Shown one piece after another: positions 41,099 to 49,966 of a stretch of DNA of 64,000 nucleotides. Location: NCBI GenBank assembly GCA_963738835.1, contig CAVTYH010000002.1:1-64000 (forward strand), written 5' to 3'. Each line of letters opens with the position of its first letter. Positions within the stretch are counted from its first letter, which is position 1. The position numbers and the translations under genes were made by a program. The stretch comes from CAVTYH01 sp963738835. Lineage in GTDB: Bacteria; Planctomycetota; Planctomycetia; Pirellulales; JADZDJ01. Under the pieces are notes generated by a model. That model was not told the DNA's origin. It did no database searches and saw nothing but the letters and a program-made list of their open reading frames with translations.

Positions 41099-43560
41099 AT
41101 GCCAACGAAATACCTCGTCCCGGTCGTGCTCGTCTTCGGTGGTGTTCTTGGTTGGTTGGCCGCATCCGGCCAGTTTTCACGGGCAACTGCCACGCCGCCA
41201 GCTAGTGGCGACACCAATGTGCTTCCGCGTCCTGAAGAGCCATTCAAAGGCAAAATTGGTCGCACGGTCAAAGATTCAACGCCAGACTTTCCCAAGGGCA
41301 TCGAAGCACCTAAAGGCGCACCCAACGTCCTGCTGATCATGACCGACGATGTGGGGTTCGGCGCATCGAGCACTTTGGCGGGCCGATTCAGACGCCGAAT
41401 TTTCAGCGGCTCGCCGATAGTGGGTTGCGTTACAACATGTTCCACACGACCGCGCTTTGCTCGCCGACGCGTGCTGCGTTAATCACCGGGCGCAATCACC
41501 ACAGCGTGGCATACCGGCGTCATCACCGAGATGGCGACGGGCTATCCCGGCTATAACTCGCTGGTTCCCAAGAGCGCGGGTACGGTTGGCGAAGTGCTCA
41601 AGCAGAACGGCTACAACACCTTCTGGTTCGGCAAGATGCACAACATGCCCGGACTGGATGTCGAGTGCGTCCGGACCGTTTGATATGTGGCCAACTGGGC
41701 TTGGCTTCGAATACTTCTACGGCTTCGTCGGCGGCGACAGCGATCAATGGCATCCCGCGCTGTTCGAGAATACCACGCCGATCGAACCGTACATCGGTAA
41801 GCCCAATTACCATCTCGATAACGACCTTGCCGACCAGGCAATCAACGCGCATCCGTTTGCAGCACGCGCTTTCCCCGCAAAAGCCGTGGTTTGCCTACTA
41901 CGTGCCGGTGCCGCGCACGCACCGCATCACGCGCCCAAGGAATGGATCGCAAAATACAAGGGGAAGTTCGATCAGGGATGGGACAAGGTACGCGAAGAAA
42001 CCCTTGCCCGACAGATCAAACTGGGAGTCGTTCCCGCCGGCACCGAACTTATCCAAGCGTCCCGACGCGATTCCCGCCTGGGATTCGCTCAGCTCTGATC
42101 AGAAGCGCGTCTATACGCGCACATGATGGAAGTGTATGCCGGGCAGCTGTCCATGCCGACAAACAGATCGGCCGCGTGATGGATGAATCGGAGAAGTCCG
42201 GCCAGCGCGACAACACGCTTGTCATCTTCATCATGGGCGACAACGGCGCGAGTCCGGAAGGGACGATCCAGGGCACGACCAACGAAGTCGGCGTTAATCA
42301 AGGAGTTAAGGAAGACATGCCGTTCCTGCTATCTCAATGATCGACGAGTTTGGCGGCCCGAAAGTGATACAACCATTATCCCGTCGGTTGGGCGCACGCG
42401 ATGGACACGCCGATGCAATGGACCAAGCAAGTGGCGTCGCACTTCGGCGGCACGCGCAACGGACTGGTCATCTCATGGCCTGCAAAGATCAAAGACAAAG
42501 GAGGTTTACGCTCGCAGTTCTGCCACATCATCGATATCGTGCCGACCATCTACGAAGCCGTTGGAGTCAAGGCTCCGGACGTATTGAACGGCGTCAAGCA
42601 GAAGCCGATCGAAGGCACCAGCATGGTCTATACATTCGATGACGCCAAGGCTCCCACGCATCACCCGATGCAATACTTCGAGCTGATCGGCAATCGTGCT
42701 CATCTATAAGGACGGCTGGATGGCCAGCACCACCCCGCTGAAGTCTGCCGTGGATGACTGCTGCCGAAGCCAATCCCGATGACTTCAAATGGGAGCTTTA
42801 CAACATCAACAAAGACTTCAGCCAGGCCCACAACATTGCGGACCAGAATCCGACGAAGTTGAAAGAGCTGCAAGACCGCGTTCGAGAGCGAAGCGAAAAA
42901 GTACAACGTCTATCCGCTCGATTCATCGTTCACTCCGCGGTTCGACACGTCGATTCGTCCGAGCCTCACAACGGGGAGAAACGAGTTCGTCTATTATCCC
43001 GGCATGTTCCGCATCCCTGAAGGATCGGCTCCCGACTTCAAGAACAAATCATGGACGGTGGCTGCCGAAGTAAACATTCCTAAAGAAGCGCAAGCGGCGT
43101 GCTTGCGACTATCGGCGGGCGCTTCGGCGGTTGGGCATTGTGGCTCGACAAAGGCAAGCCGGGCTTTGCCTATGCGCTGTCGAATCAGCCGGCACACAAG
43201 TTCAAAGCCGTTTCTAATACAGCGCTCACGCCCGGCGAGCACGTCGTGCGTGCCGCGTTCAAGTACGACGGCGGAGGTGTCGGCAAGGGCGGAACCGCCA
43301 CGCTCTTTGTCGACGAGAAACAGGTGGCCGAGGTAAAGGTGCCGCAAACGCTTATGGCCCGATTCTCGCTGGATGAGACTTTCGACATTGGCGAAGACAC
43401 AGGCACTCCGGTCGTGGAAGACTACGCCAGCAAGATGCCGTTCAAGTTCGACGGCAAACTCAAGCGAGTGGCCGTCGTCCTCCAGCCGGAAAAGTTGACC
43501 CCCGAAGAGCAGAAGAAACTCTTGGAGGCAGAGGCACAAGCCATCATGGCGGGCCAGTGA
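41099..43560 (+). CDS. Large arylsulfatase, frameshifted
   Basis: About 820 codons. N-terminal anchor YLVPVVLVFGGVLGWLAASG; GAPNVLLIMTDDVGFGASST with metal-binding DD; in another frame FHTTALCSPTRAALITGRNH with the formylglycine site C-S-P-T-R; FWFGKMHNMPGLDV; LVIFIMGDNGASPEGTIQGT; C-terminal beta domain (GTATLFVDEKQVAEVKVPQT). At least six frameshifts, so probably an assembly-error-rich but real gene. Atypical length for simple sulfatases but normal for this AslA-like subgroup. Confidence 0.85.
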
Positions 43561-44178
43561 TTATTGCTCACACGGCCTTCGAGTTCACAAACGAATTCGA
43601 GAATAGTCGTCGATGGATTTGACAGTCTGTTGGTCTGAAAGGCTGAAGACTTTACTGGGAAGAAATTGGGAAGCGTATTGCCCGTGCTGTTGCCCTTTCA
43701 GTACAATGCAACCGCAACGCAGTTTTTGTCCAATTCATTCACCAGGCAAGACTTGCGATGCAATCGCACTTCCAAAGCCACTATCCCAACATCACCGGCG
43801 AAGACTCAAAATCCAGTGCTGTGGGGGCCAGCAGCACGGCGTCGAGCGCTTGAGGCGGCCGTGTGAATGCCATCCGACACAAATCCGACACAGCATGGGC
43901 TATCCAAAGCCCCGACCAATGCCGCATATTTGCCATGCGGATTTAACCAGAAATGCGACTTGTTGGCTTCACATTTCAATATTGCCATGTGTCCACCACG
44001 CTATCGCATTTCAAACCCAACGCCGATTCATTAGCTTCGAATACTGTCGGGGATATTGACTTACGGCGACTAAAAATCGCTGTCAGAGAATTTGGCATTT
44101 TCTTGCTCGCGGATCGTGCGCAGGCTAGGCAGCTATTGCGAATCCACCTCAGAAGGAGTGATTGGTTTTGCACCCCGT
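43561..44178. other. Non-coding boundary between segments 1 and 2
   Basis: No supported gene. Contains the terminal repeat and attachment-like core at 43868-44056. Confidence 0.5.
43868..44056 (+). repeat. Island-end repeat and att-like core, copy 2
   Basis: Starts with CCGACACAAATCCGACACAG, shared with 54178 and 59575, and ends with TTCGAATACTGTCGGGGATA, the tRNA T-arm/acceptor core. The intervening 120 bases are clearly related to 54200-54330 and partly to 59600-59710. Confidence 0.65.
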
Positions 44179-44355
44179 TCAGGTAGTTCGCCGACTGGTA
44201 AGAGAGATGCCCAGCAACTCGCCACGAAGTATGCGAACCAACTTGGGAGCTTCGATCCCGATCTTGATTCGTTTGCCTTGGATCTCCTTGACCACGACTA
44301 CGATGTTCCCTGAAATCCTGATTTGTTCTCCAACTTTCCGAGAAAGAATCAACAT
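44179..44355 (-). CDS. csrA: Carbon storage regulator CsrA (second copy)
   Basis: 58 residues, MLILSRKVGEQIRISGNIVV then VVKEIQGKRIKIGIEAPKLV RILRGEL: canonical CsrA with a short tail. ATG at 44355 is the family start; a 5' extension of 11 codons is in frame but lacks support. Lies alone next to the segment boundary, so may be carried by the element to modulate host translation (inference). Confidence 0.9.
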   Translation of the reverse strand: MLILSRKVGEQIRISGNIVVVVKEIQGKRIKIGIEAPKLVRILRGELLGISLTSRRTT

Positions 44356-44513
44356 TTGCTCATACTCCTGCACAGCAAGCGGGAACACTGTGCGTTTGTC
44401 TCAAATACAACTGCTCATGTCTGACGCCCACTTACATTAAGTGCCATCGATCAAGAAGAGGAAAAAGGTTACGGCTGGCAAGCGGCCGCCAGCCGTGACC
44501 TCGGTCAAATGAA

Positions 44514-45011
44514 CTATTCCTTAGGCAGCAGAACCGCGTCAATCACGTGGATCACGCCGTTGCCGCAGTCGATGTCCGCCTTGACCACCTTGGCATTGTT
44601 GATCTTCACGCCATCCGTAGCATCGATCGCCACGGTTTGGCCTTGTACGGTCTTCGCCGATTTGAGCTTCACGACGTCGGCCGCCTTCACATTGCCAGCG
44701 ACCACATGGTAGGTCAGAATCGACACCAGCTTGTCCTTGTTCTCCGGCTTAAGCAATGTCTCGACAGTGCCGGGGGGCAGCTTCGCGAAGGCTTCATCCG
44801 TGGGAGCAAAGACTGTGAACGGACCCTTGCCCTTCAGAGTATCCACAAGCCCAGCCGCTTTCAGCGCGGCGGCGAGCGTCTTAAACGAGCCTGCTTTTAC
44901 TGCTGTGTCCACAATATCCATTTTTGCTTCCTTTTCTGACGCAAATGTGACAGAAGAGGCCAGCACGGCCACAATGCCGAGTGCAATGGCGCTATTCAAT
45001 AAAACAGACAT
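44514..45011 (-). CDS. Fasciclin (FAS1) domain secreted protein
   Basis: 165 residues. Signal peptide SVLLNSAIALGIVAVLASSV ending FAS; FAS1 domain with DIVDTAVKAGSFKTLAAALK, KGPFTVFAPTDEAFAKLPPG (H1-like), VSILTYHVVAGNVKAADVVK (the YH motif) and GNGVIHVIDAVLLP. Adhesion-type extracellular or envelope protein. GAGGAG precedes ATG at 45011. Intact. Confidence 0.92.
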   Translation of the reverse strand: MSVLLNSAIALGIVAVLASSVTFASEKEAKMDIVDTAVKAGSFKTLAAALKAAGLVDTLKGKGPFTVFAPTDEAFAKLPPGTVETLLKPENKDKLVSILTYHVVAGNVKAADVVKLKSAKTVQGQTVAIDATDGVKINNAKVVKADIDCGNGVIHVIDAVLLPKE

Positions 45012-45208
45012 GAAATACTCCTCTTTCAAAATGAGAGAATTGAATCTACCCAACAGTTCATCGAGCGATTTGTTAAGCCTGGCCGTCACTTCGGCCGCCG
45101 CCCCGGGGAAGGCGCGCCGCGAAAGGTCCCGAAAGCGTTGAAATCCCATTCATCTTTCGGCTCCTGCGTTTCGGCTCTCGCTCAAAATCGTTCAAATCGT
45201 TCACTTAA

Positions 45209-45310
45209 GACTTATATTCATTCGACTTATTCCTGTCAACTACCACGCCGGGATTTCTTCTCCTATTTCCTGTGATTTATTCTGTAAAATGTTTTATATT
45301 AATGACTTAT
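45209..45310. promoter_or_regulatory. Direct repeats GACTTAT upstream of regulator
   Basis: GACTTAT occurs at 45209-45215, 45224-45230 (15-base spacing) and 45304-45310 in an AT-rich intergenic stretch between the fasciclin gene and the MerR-B12 gene. MerR/CarH-type regulators bind tandem sites, so these could be their operators. Pattern only. Confidence 0.35.
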
Positions 45311-45405
45311 GCGATCCGTATAATCACCGGTAGATCGTAATGGACAAGCCATCGGCCGAATCTATAATTCGTTCAAAGCATTCATCTAAATTGACCGGCG
45401 ATTAT

Positions 45406-46339
45406 ATGGGAAAAACCTCCGATCTCGTTTCTCCTAAGCAAGTGGCGCGCCGATTGGCGTGAGTGAGTCATCGTTAAAGCGCTGGTGCGACCAGGGATTG
45501 ATCGAAACGGTTCGCACCGCTGGCGGCCACCGCAAGATGGCCATCGCGGAGGTCCTGCACTACGTCCGCGAGCAAGATCACAACCTGGTTTCACCTCAAA
45601 TTCTCGGCCTTCCGCCGGTCAGCGAGCATGCCAGTGCGGGTCTGACGCACGGCGGGCCTCGGCTCGCCGATGCATTGCTAGTGGGCGACGAGTTATTGCA
45701 CGGCAGATCGTGTTCGACCTTTATCTTGCCAAGCACTCGCTGAGTGTGATCTTCGACGAGGTGATCGCGGCGGCGTTTCGCGAGATTGGAGACCGCTGGG
45801 CTTGTCACGACGCCGAGGTCTACCAGGAACGTCGCGCGTGTGATATCGCCCAGCGGATTTTGTTCGACCTGCGACGCGTTCAGCGCGTGCCTGGAAGAAA
45901 GTGGCTGGCGACCGGCGGCACGATCGAGAGCGATTTGTACTCGCTGCCCTCAGCAATGGCGGAGTTGGTGTTGCGTGACTGTGGTTTCCACGCAATATCG
46001 CTGGGCACTTCGATTCCGTTCGCGTCGCTAGTGAAAGCCGTCCAAGAGACGAAGCCCAAGCTGTTCTGGTTGAGTGTGTCGCACATTCGCGAGGAGCTGG
46101 ATTTCATCGGCGAATTCGCGGCATTGTCGAAGGCCTGCATGACGGCGGACACGGCGCTCGTCGTTGGCGGCAGAGGATTGACCGAGGAGTTGCGAAAACG
46201 GATGACTTATTCCGCATACTCCGACACGATGCAGCACCTCGAAGCCTTCGCCACCACACTGCACCGATCGTTGGCGTGCGGAGGCAAAACACGAAGCAGT
46301 GCCAAACCACCGAAAATAACTCGCGCACCAGGAAAGTAA
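45406..46339 (+). CDS. MerR-HTH plus B12-binding-type regulator
   Basis: About 310 codons with frameshifts near 45458 and 45705. HTH: SDLVSPKQVARRLAVSESSL KRWCDQGLIETVRTAGGHRK. Middle helical bundle: SLSVIFDEVIAAAFREIGDR W. C-terminal B12-like fold: ESDLYSLPSAMAELVLRDCG FHAISLGTSIPF. The adenosylcobalamin ligand motif DxHxxG is replaced by D-L-Y-S-L, so classical His ligation is absent. Related to CarH/LitR light sensors but cofactor use is doubtful. Confidence 0.75.
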
Positions 46340-46536
46340 GTGGCTATTTGAAAGTCTTATTGGCGATGGTCCTTCTTGTCGTGGGCATCAAGATGTTTCT
46401 GGCGGAATGGCTCAAGCTTTCACTGGGTAAATACTTTAACTTTTACCTCTTGGCTCTCGTGCTGGTCATATTGACTACGGGCAGCGTCTTTGATTGCTGG
46501 CAAAACAACGTCAAGTGCGACAGGGAACTTGGGTAA
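46340..46536 (+). pseudogene. TerC-family membrane protein, C-terminal fragment
   Basis: GYLKVLLAMVLLVVGIKMFL then AEWLKLSLGKYFNFYLLALV resembles the last two helices of TerC/Alx-type membrane proteins. No start codon or upstream helices remain; the fragment begins straight after the preceding regulator's stop. Confidence 0.5.
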
Positions 46537-46542
46537 TAATCC

Positions 46543-46730
46543 GTGACCAGTAATTCACACTCACAAAATGAATCGGTGCGACCGCCTCGCATCTCGCCGT
46601 TGCGGATAGGGCTCTGCTGCCAGTTCTTCGAGCAACCCATTTACTTCCGAACCACTACGGCGACAAGCTTGCTGCGCCTGAATCCGGCCGATCGGCGAAG
46701 CAAGCTATCGCGGCTCTGCCTGGCGAACGG
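46543..46730 (+). pseudogene. UV-damage endonuclease (UvdE-like) N-terminal fragment
   Basis: MTSNSHSQNESVRPPRISPL then RIGLCCQFFEQPIYFRTTTA and SLLRLNPADRRSKLSRLCLA correspond to the first strand and helix of the UvdE TIM-barrel family as I remember it. It is cut at about 46730, where the convergent Ro60 gene (also cut) begins. Confidence 0.45.
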
Positions 46731-46739
46731 ATGTTGCCG

Positions 46740-47732
46740 CAAGCGATCTCCGCCGCCTGATGCAGTGCAGCCTTGATTTTCTGCGGAACTTCGCTACCGG
46801 CATTTAGGTACGCAGCCAGGAACTGGTATGGGAACTGGCGCGAGCGGCGGATTTCCTCCGCATCGGCCAGCCGACCAGCCACATAGGCAATCGTCTCGCT
46901 GTCGACAGTTTCGCCAAATACACTATGGCGAACCAGCGTGTTCAGGTTCATGCGCAGTGCCTGCGGACCCATTTGCCGAGCAATCGCTGCCCAAACTGTT
47001 CGGTCCATGGCCGCGTCAGCCAAGAGATCCAGCGCACCTTCAAGGCGCGCAGAATCTCGACCTGAGCTTCGGCAGTTTCAGCCGTGCGGTAGGCCGTCAG
47101 CGCGTACCTGCTCTGGCAAATCGGCTTCCGTGGCCGGTGCCCACTTCTCGATCGGCTTGTCTGTCAGCCAGCCAAACAGCGCCCGCCGAGCATTATCCTT
47201 CGGCGTTGGCCGCGCCAAGCGCATTACATCGCGCAGGCTTGGATCGTTACCGATGGAAGCCGACAGCAACTTCTCGACGCTGGCTTCGTTCAGCCACTGC
47301 TGGAAAGCCCGCTGCAGCGAGTACGACAAGCTCTTGCGACCAAACTGCCCCGAGCGAATCATCTGAAACACCGTGCGCAACATACGGCCGTTGTCGACCA
47401 CACGGGCGAACGCCTTGCGCCAGGCCCGGGATCGCGCTTCGACAACAAGACCAACAGCGCAGCAGGCATATCCTTCATCAACGCCTTTTCACGAGCGTAA
47501 ATAGCCAGCTTTGCCAGGAACAGGTTGTCGTCAATTTCGTTAACTAGTCGCGCACGGCATCCAATTGGGCCGTCGCCTGAGCGTAAAACGTACCGTTGAA
47601 GCAGCCCGTGGCGGCAATCTGCGCCAGCGCCATGCTTCGGCGGCAACGAGTAGGCTGCGCGCACTTCTTCGTTGGCGCATCGGCGCGCGGCAGCAGGCTC
47701 TTCAGGCTCTTGAACAACGACTTGTTGGCCAT
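46740..47732 (-). CDS. Ro60/TROVE-domain protein, C-terminal domain missing
   Basis: Ring-shaped RNA-binding protein that binds Y RNAs and misfolded RNAs. ATG at 47732 after GAGGAGG. TROVE alpha-repeat sequence: MANKSLFKSLKSLLPRADAP, LAQIAATGCFNGTFYAQATA, KLAIYAREKALMKDMPAALL, NGRMLRTVFQMIRSGQFGRK, LARPTPKDNARRALFGWLTD, QALRMNLNTLVRHSVFGETV. The usual vWA domain with the MIDAS motif should follow EIACGNI but the reading is lost at about 46740. Four frameshifts. Directly downstream (same strand) of six Y RNA-like units and the tRNA array. Confidence 0.85.
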
Positions 47733-47751
47733 GGTGTGGCCTCCTCTCTCG

Positions 47752-47759
47752 TAAAAAAA
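47752..47759 (-). terminator. T-run after last Y RNA-like unit
   Basis: On the minus strand GTTTTTTTAC follows the closing stem of the unit at 47765-47882, 20 bases upstream of the Ro60 start. Could end the RNA transcripts with partial read-through into Ro60. Confidence 0.35.
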
Positions 47760-47764
47760 CAATT

Positions 47765-47882
47765 CGACGAAGGTGTAAACAGAGCTGCCGTACCGTTGGC
47801 CTCTGATTGCTCAGGCGGCGCGGTACTGAGAAGTTCCAGCTTCCCTGGCTAGTTTGGTGGATGTACTCCACTTGGTCAGTCG
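47765..47882 (-). ncRNA. Y RNA-like unit 6
   Basis: Has the shared 5' strand (CGACTGACC..., GTGGAGTACATCC) and 3' strand ACCTTCGTCG. Closing stem only 4 bp (CGAC/GTCG). Interior has hairpins CCAG/CTGG and CTGA-GCAA-TCAG (GNRA loop) and GTACCG/CGGTAC. No tRNA-like T arm. Confidence 0.4.
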
Positions 47883-47901
47883 GGTCGCTGATTTGTAAAC
47901 G

Positions 47902-48040
47902 CACTCGACGAAGTGATGGGCAGAAAGTATTCCCTACTTGCAGCATTGCTGCATATAAGGCCGGCCCGTGTTTTCTTTCGCAGTGGACCGGGTGAGACTC
48001 GAACTCACAAGACCATGTATTCCGCACCGGCAGTCGAGTG
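47902..48040 (-). ncRNA. Y RNA-like unit 5, permuted tRNA fold (YrlA-like)
   Basis: 139 bases closed by CACTCGAC/GTCGAGTG. Transcript order: CGACTGCCGG, GGAATACATGG, T arm GTGAGTTCGAGTCTCAC, 3' acceptor strand CCGGTCC, a 17-base linker, 5' acceptor strand GGGCCGG (7 pairs, one GT), D-like hairpin TGCAGC/GCTGCA, then CACTTCGTCG. The acceptor end is closed by a loop, so no free CCA end exists, as described for YrlA. Confidence 0.65.
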
Positions 48041-48063
48041 TGTATTTCTTCAAATTCAAAACG

Positions 48064-48203
48064 CGATCGACGAGGTTATGGGACAGAGTTTTTACGGCGC
48101 TCTGCCATTGAGCTACGGCGCCAGTCAGTCAAGTGACGCCGACAGGATTCGAACCTGCAACATCCGGCTCTTAAAGCATGTACTCCAACCCGGCAGTCGA
48201 TCG
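48064..48203 (-). ncRNA. Y RNA-like unit 4, permuted tRNA fold (YrlA-like)
   Basis: 140 bases closed by CGATCGAC/GTCGATCG. Order: CGACTGCCGGG, TTGGAGTACATG, T arm GCAGGTTCGAATCCTGT, 3' acceptor strand CGGCGTC, 12-base linker, 5' acceptor strand GGCGCCG (7 pairs, one GT), D arm GCTCAATGGCAGAGC, then CCTCGTCGATCG. GG in the D loop and TTCGAAT T loop allow the tRNA elbow. Clearest YrlA-type unit. Confidence 0.72.
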
Positions 48204-48215
48204 TAATTTCAAAGC

Positions 48216-48326
48216 GCCGACGAAGTGTTAGCCAGAGACATTTCCGTACGGGAATTGAACCCGCTGTCAGCTGCGCTGACCCAGAACCATCTGGACGGAG
48301 CCGATGTACTCCAACTTTCAGTCGGC
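48216..48326 (-). ncRNA. Y RNA-like unit 3, cloverleaf variant
   Basis: 111 bases closed by GCCGAC/GTCGGC, with GTTGGAGTACATC and ACACTTCGTCGG. Inner stem TCCGT/ACGGA encloses three hairpins: CCAGA/TCTGG, GTCAGC/GCTGAC, and T arm GCGGGTTCAATTCCCGT. Not permuted. Confidence 0.5.
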
Positions 48327-48345
48327 CTCATGTTGTATGTGTTAA

Positions 48346-48433
48346 AGTGCCCAACGAAGTGGTGCCGAGACATCGTGCCTTGCGGCACACGTTACAAGCG
48401 TGTTGATGGATTCCCGACGGTCAGTTGGGCACT
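48346..48433 (-). ncRNA. Y RNA-like unit 2
   Basis: 88 bases closed by a perfect 10-bp stem AGTGCCCAAC/GTTGGGCACT. Interior: hairpin ACACG-CTTGTAA-CGTGT (an anticodon-arm shape, loop TGT in anticodon place) and TGCC-GCAA-GGCA with GNRA loop. Conserved 3' strand CACTTCGTTGG present. Confidence 0.45.
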
Positions 48434-48443
48434 GAATTCAATA

Positions 48444-48517
48444 GACCGTTCAACGAAGGGTTGGTTCGGACCGTTTCATCGTGACAGGATGTAGTCTGAA
48501 CCGGCAGTTGAACGATC
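48444..48517 (-). ncRNA. Y RNA-like unit 1, minimal
   Basis: 74 bases closed by GATCGTTCAAC/GTTGAACGGTC (one mismatch), with CAACTGCCGG and CTACATCC then CCTTCGTTGAAC. Only small hairpins inside. Begins 2 bases after the tRNA-Cys 3' end, so likely cut from one precursor. Confidence 0.45.
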
Positions 48518-48519
48518 AG

Positions 48520-48591
48520 AGACGCCGGTGGGAGTCGAACCCACTTCGAACTGCTTTGCAGGCAGTTGCCGTGCCGTCTGGCTCCAGCGTC
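48520..48591 (-). tRNA. tRNA-Cys (GCA)
   Basis: Acceptor GACGCTG/CGGCGTC, anticodon loop CTGCAAA in stem ACTGC/GCAGT, T arm GTGGGTTCGACTCCCAC, U73. Last tRNA of the array before the Y RNA-like units. Confidence 0.85.
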
Positions 48592-48658
48592 AAAAGTCGC
48601 CCGCCGCGACGGACGAGCAGGTTTCATTCTCTAAAAGTAGTGATCCCGATTGACGCCA

Positions 48659-48872
48659 TCAAAACGAGCCGTTCTTCAGGCAGCATTTCTTGAAGCGTTT
48701 GCCGCTACCGCAGGGACACAAATCGTTGCGGCCAAGCTTTTCTTCGAGCAGCTTGTTTTTGCCTGACGATGCGGACCCCGCGTTTTACTTTCGTTTCGGA
48801 AGGGAATCCTTTCCGGCGTTTGCTCGTCCGTCTCGAAAAAAATGGCTGATCGTCGAATTCTTGTCTGCACAT
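48659..48872 (-). CDS. SEC-C motif small protein, frameshifted
   Basis: About 70 residues inside the tRNA array. ATG at 48872 behind AAGGAGG. Basic N-terminus, then KLLEEKLGRNDLCPCGSGKR and FKKCCLKNGSF, the SecA-type zinc-binding SEC-C motif (C-x-C...C-C). One frameshift around 48740. SEC-C modules often tether enzymes to ribosomes or nucleic acid; role here unknown. Confidence 0.7.
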
Positions 48873-48913
48873 GGGACACCTCCTTCGGAAATTGTACTTT
48901 CACACGAAACGAA

Positions 48914-48988
48914 ATGTCCTCGCCAGGAATCGAACCTGGTCCTCGACCTTCGCAGGGTCGCATGCGAATCCGGCACACTCCAAGGACA
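48914..48988 (-). tRNA. tRNA-Arg (GCG)
   Basis: Acceptor TGTCCTT/GAGGACA, stem CGACC/GGTCG around loop CTGCGAA, T arm CCAGGTTCGATTCCTGG. GCG is unusual: bacteria normally decode CGC with an ACG tRNA edited to inosine. Confidence 0.8.
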
Positions 48989-49005
48989 AATTACTCTTTT
49001 GCCAG

Positions 49006-49077
49006 TACCTCGCCGAGGAATTGAACCTCGTCTTGCAGCTTCGAACGCTGCCGTGCTATCCGGCACACTCGCAAGGC
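49006..49077 (-). tRNA. tRNA-Arg (TCG)
   Basis: Acceptor GCCTTGC/GCGAGGT with GU pairs, stem GCAGC/GCTGC around GTTCGAA, T arm CGAGGTTCAATTCCTCG, A73 then CTG. Confidence 0.8.
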
Positions 49078-49092
49078 GCATTCGCTTTGCAG

Positions 49093-49164
49093 TATCCCGA
49101 CCTGGAGTCGAACCAGGACCTGGACCTTCGGAGAGTCCAATGCGATCCGCTACACCATCGGGAC
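49093..49164 (-). tRNA. tRNA-Arg (CCG)
   Basis: Acceptor GTCCCGA/TCGGGAT, loop CTCCGAA, T arm CCTGGTTCGACTCCAGG, A73 then CTG. Confidence 0.85.
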
Positions 49165-49173
49165 AATCTCAAG

Positions 49174-49247
49174 AGCCGACGACTGGATTTGCACCAGCAT
49201 CAACCTGTTTACAGGACCGGCGCCTTTCTCAATCGAGCCACGTCGGC
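49174..49247 (-). tRNA. tRNA-Thr (TGT), slightly degenerate
   Basis: Acceptor GCCGACG/CGTCGGC. Stem CCGGT/ACAGG has one mismatch and loop CCTGTAA has C33 instead of U33. T loop TGCAAAT also atypical. Confidence 0.6.
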
Positions 49248-49262
49248 ATGTTTGTAAATCAG

Positions 49263-49332
49263 CACGAGCGCGAGGATTCGAACCCCGTGCGGCGGCTTTG
49301 GAGACTGCTTGCCCTCCCAGGAGCACACTCGT
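49263..49332 (-). tRNA. tRNA-Trp (CCA)
   Basis: Acceptor ACGAGTG/CGCTCGT, loop CTCCAAA, one mismatch in the anticodon stem, T arm CGGGGTTCGAATCCTCG, G73. Confidence 0.75.
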
Positions 49333-49364
49333 ATTCATCAACTTTTTATCTCTCTTTTGACTGC

Positions 49365-49912
49365 TCAACATTCAATTACGTTCGTTGTCCGTTGCTCTTC
49401 CAGCTGTTCGAATTCTTTCTCTGAGGGCGAATTGTGAACCTGATCGTGATGATCGAAATTGGTCAACCAAAGTTCCTTACGCCAATAGTCGGCAAACTCC
49501 TGAGTTTCGTTTCGCTGGCAAATTTGCGTCTTAATCTCTTTGCATCCGGTTCAATAATCTGCAAATGTCCCAACTCATGCAGAAACACGTCGTACAGTAA
49601 AAATCTTCGCACAGCTAATTCAGTCCATTGCTGACCACGGCGCGAGCCAAACTCTCTTGGCGATCTGTGAATCAGATACCTGGATAAACTCACTCTTGGC
49701 GGTAGGGCACAGATCGCAATCTCGCGGAATCCCATCGTCACATAGCCCAACTTGCGGCAGCCCCAACCCCGGTCGTTAAAATGGACCGCTCGCAGTCGTG
49801 CCCACAGTTCTTCCGGCAATCGTGACAGTAGAACCTCGACATCATCTTCATTGAGGTAGTGCCTACGTTTCTCGCCAGGACGGGAATAGCTGTAGTGAAT
49901 TCTTTTTGTCAT
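49365..49912 (-). CDS. HExxH metallopeptidase-like protein in tRNA array
   Basis: About 182 residues, one frameshift near 49515. MTKRIHYSYSRPGEKRRHYL; then TELAVRRFLLYDVFLHELGH with zinc motif HELGH; tail in second frame QEFADYWRKELWLTNFDHHD. Resembles small zincin-like proteins without a signal peptide. Follows the HNH gene by about 55 bases on the same strand. Function unknown. Confidence 0.65.
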
Positions 49913-49966
49913 TTAGATGTACTCCAAATTCCCGGCACAGCGATTCGGCACTGCGCCGGGCATCAT

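Noticed and set aside
47902..48203. tRNA genes split by group I introns
   Set aside because: The order 3' half then 5' half and the closing stems outside both fit a Y RNA with tRNA mimicry better; no group I core elements could be assigned.
48225..48494. Protein-coding frames across the Y RNA units and tRNAs
   Set aside because: Frames there contain tRNA-derived words such as ESNP and GFEP and have no start signals; they are shadows of RNA genes.
49172..49250. Taken at first as tRNA-Tyr
   Set aside because: The loop aligned best as CCTGTAA (anticodon TGT, Thr); the Tyr GTA loop is clear in the 51648-51733 gene.
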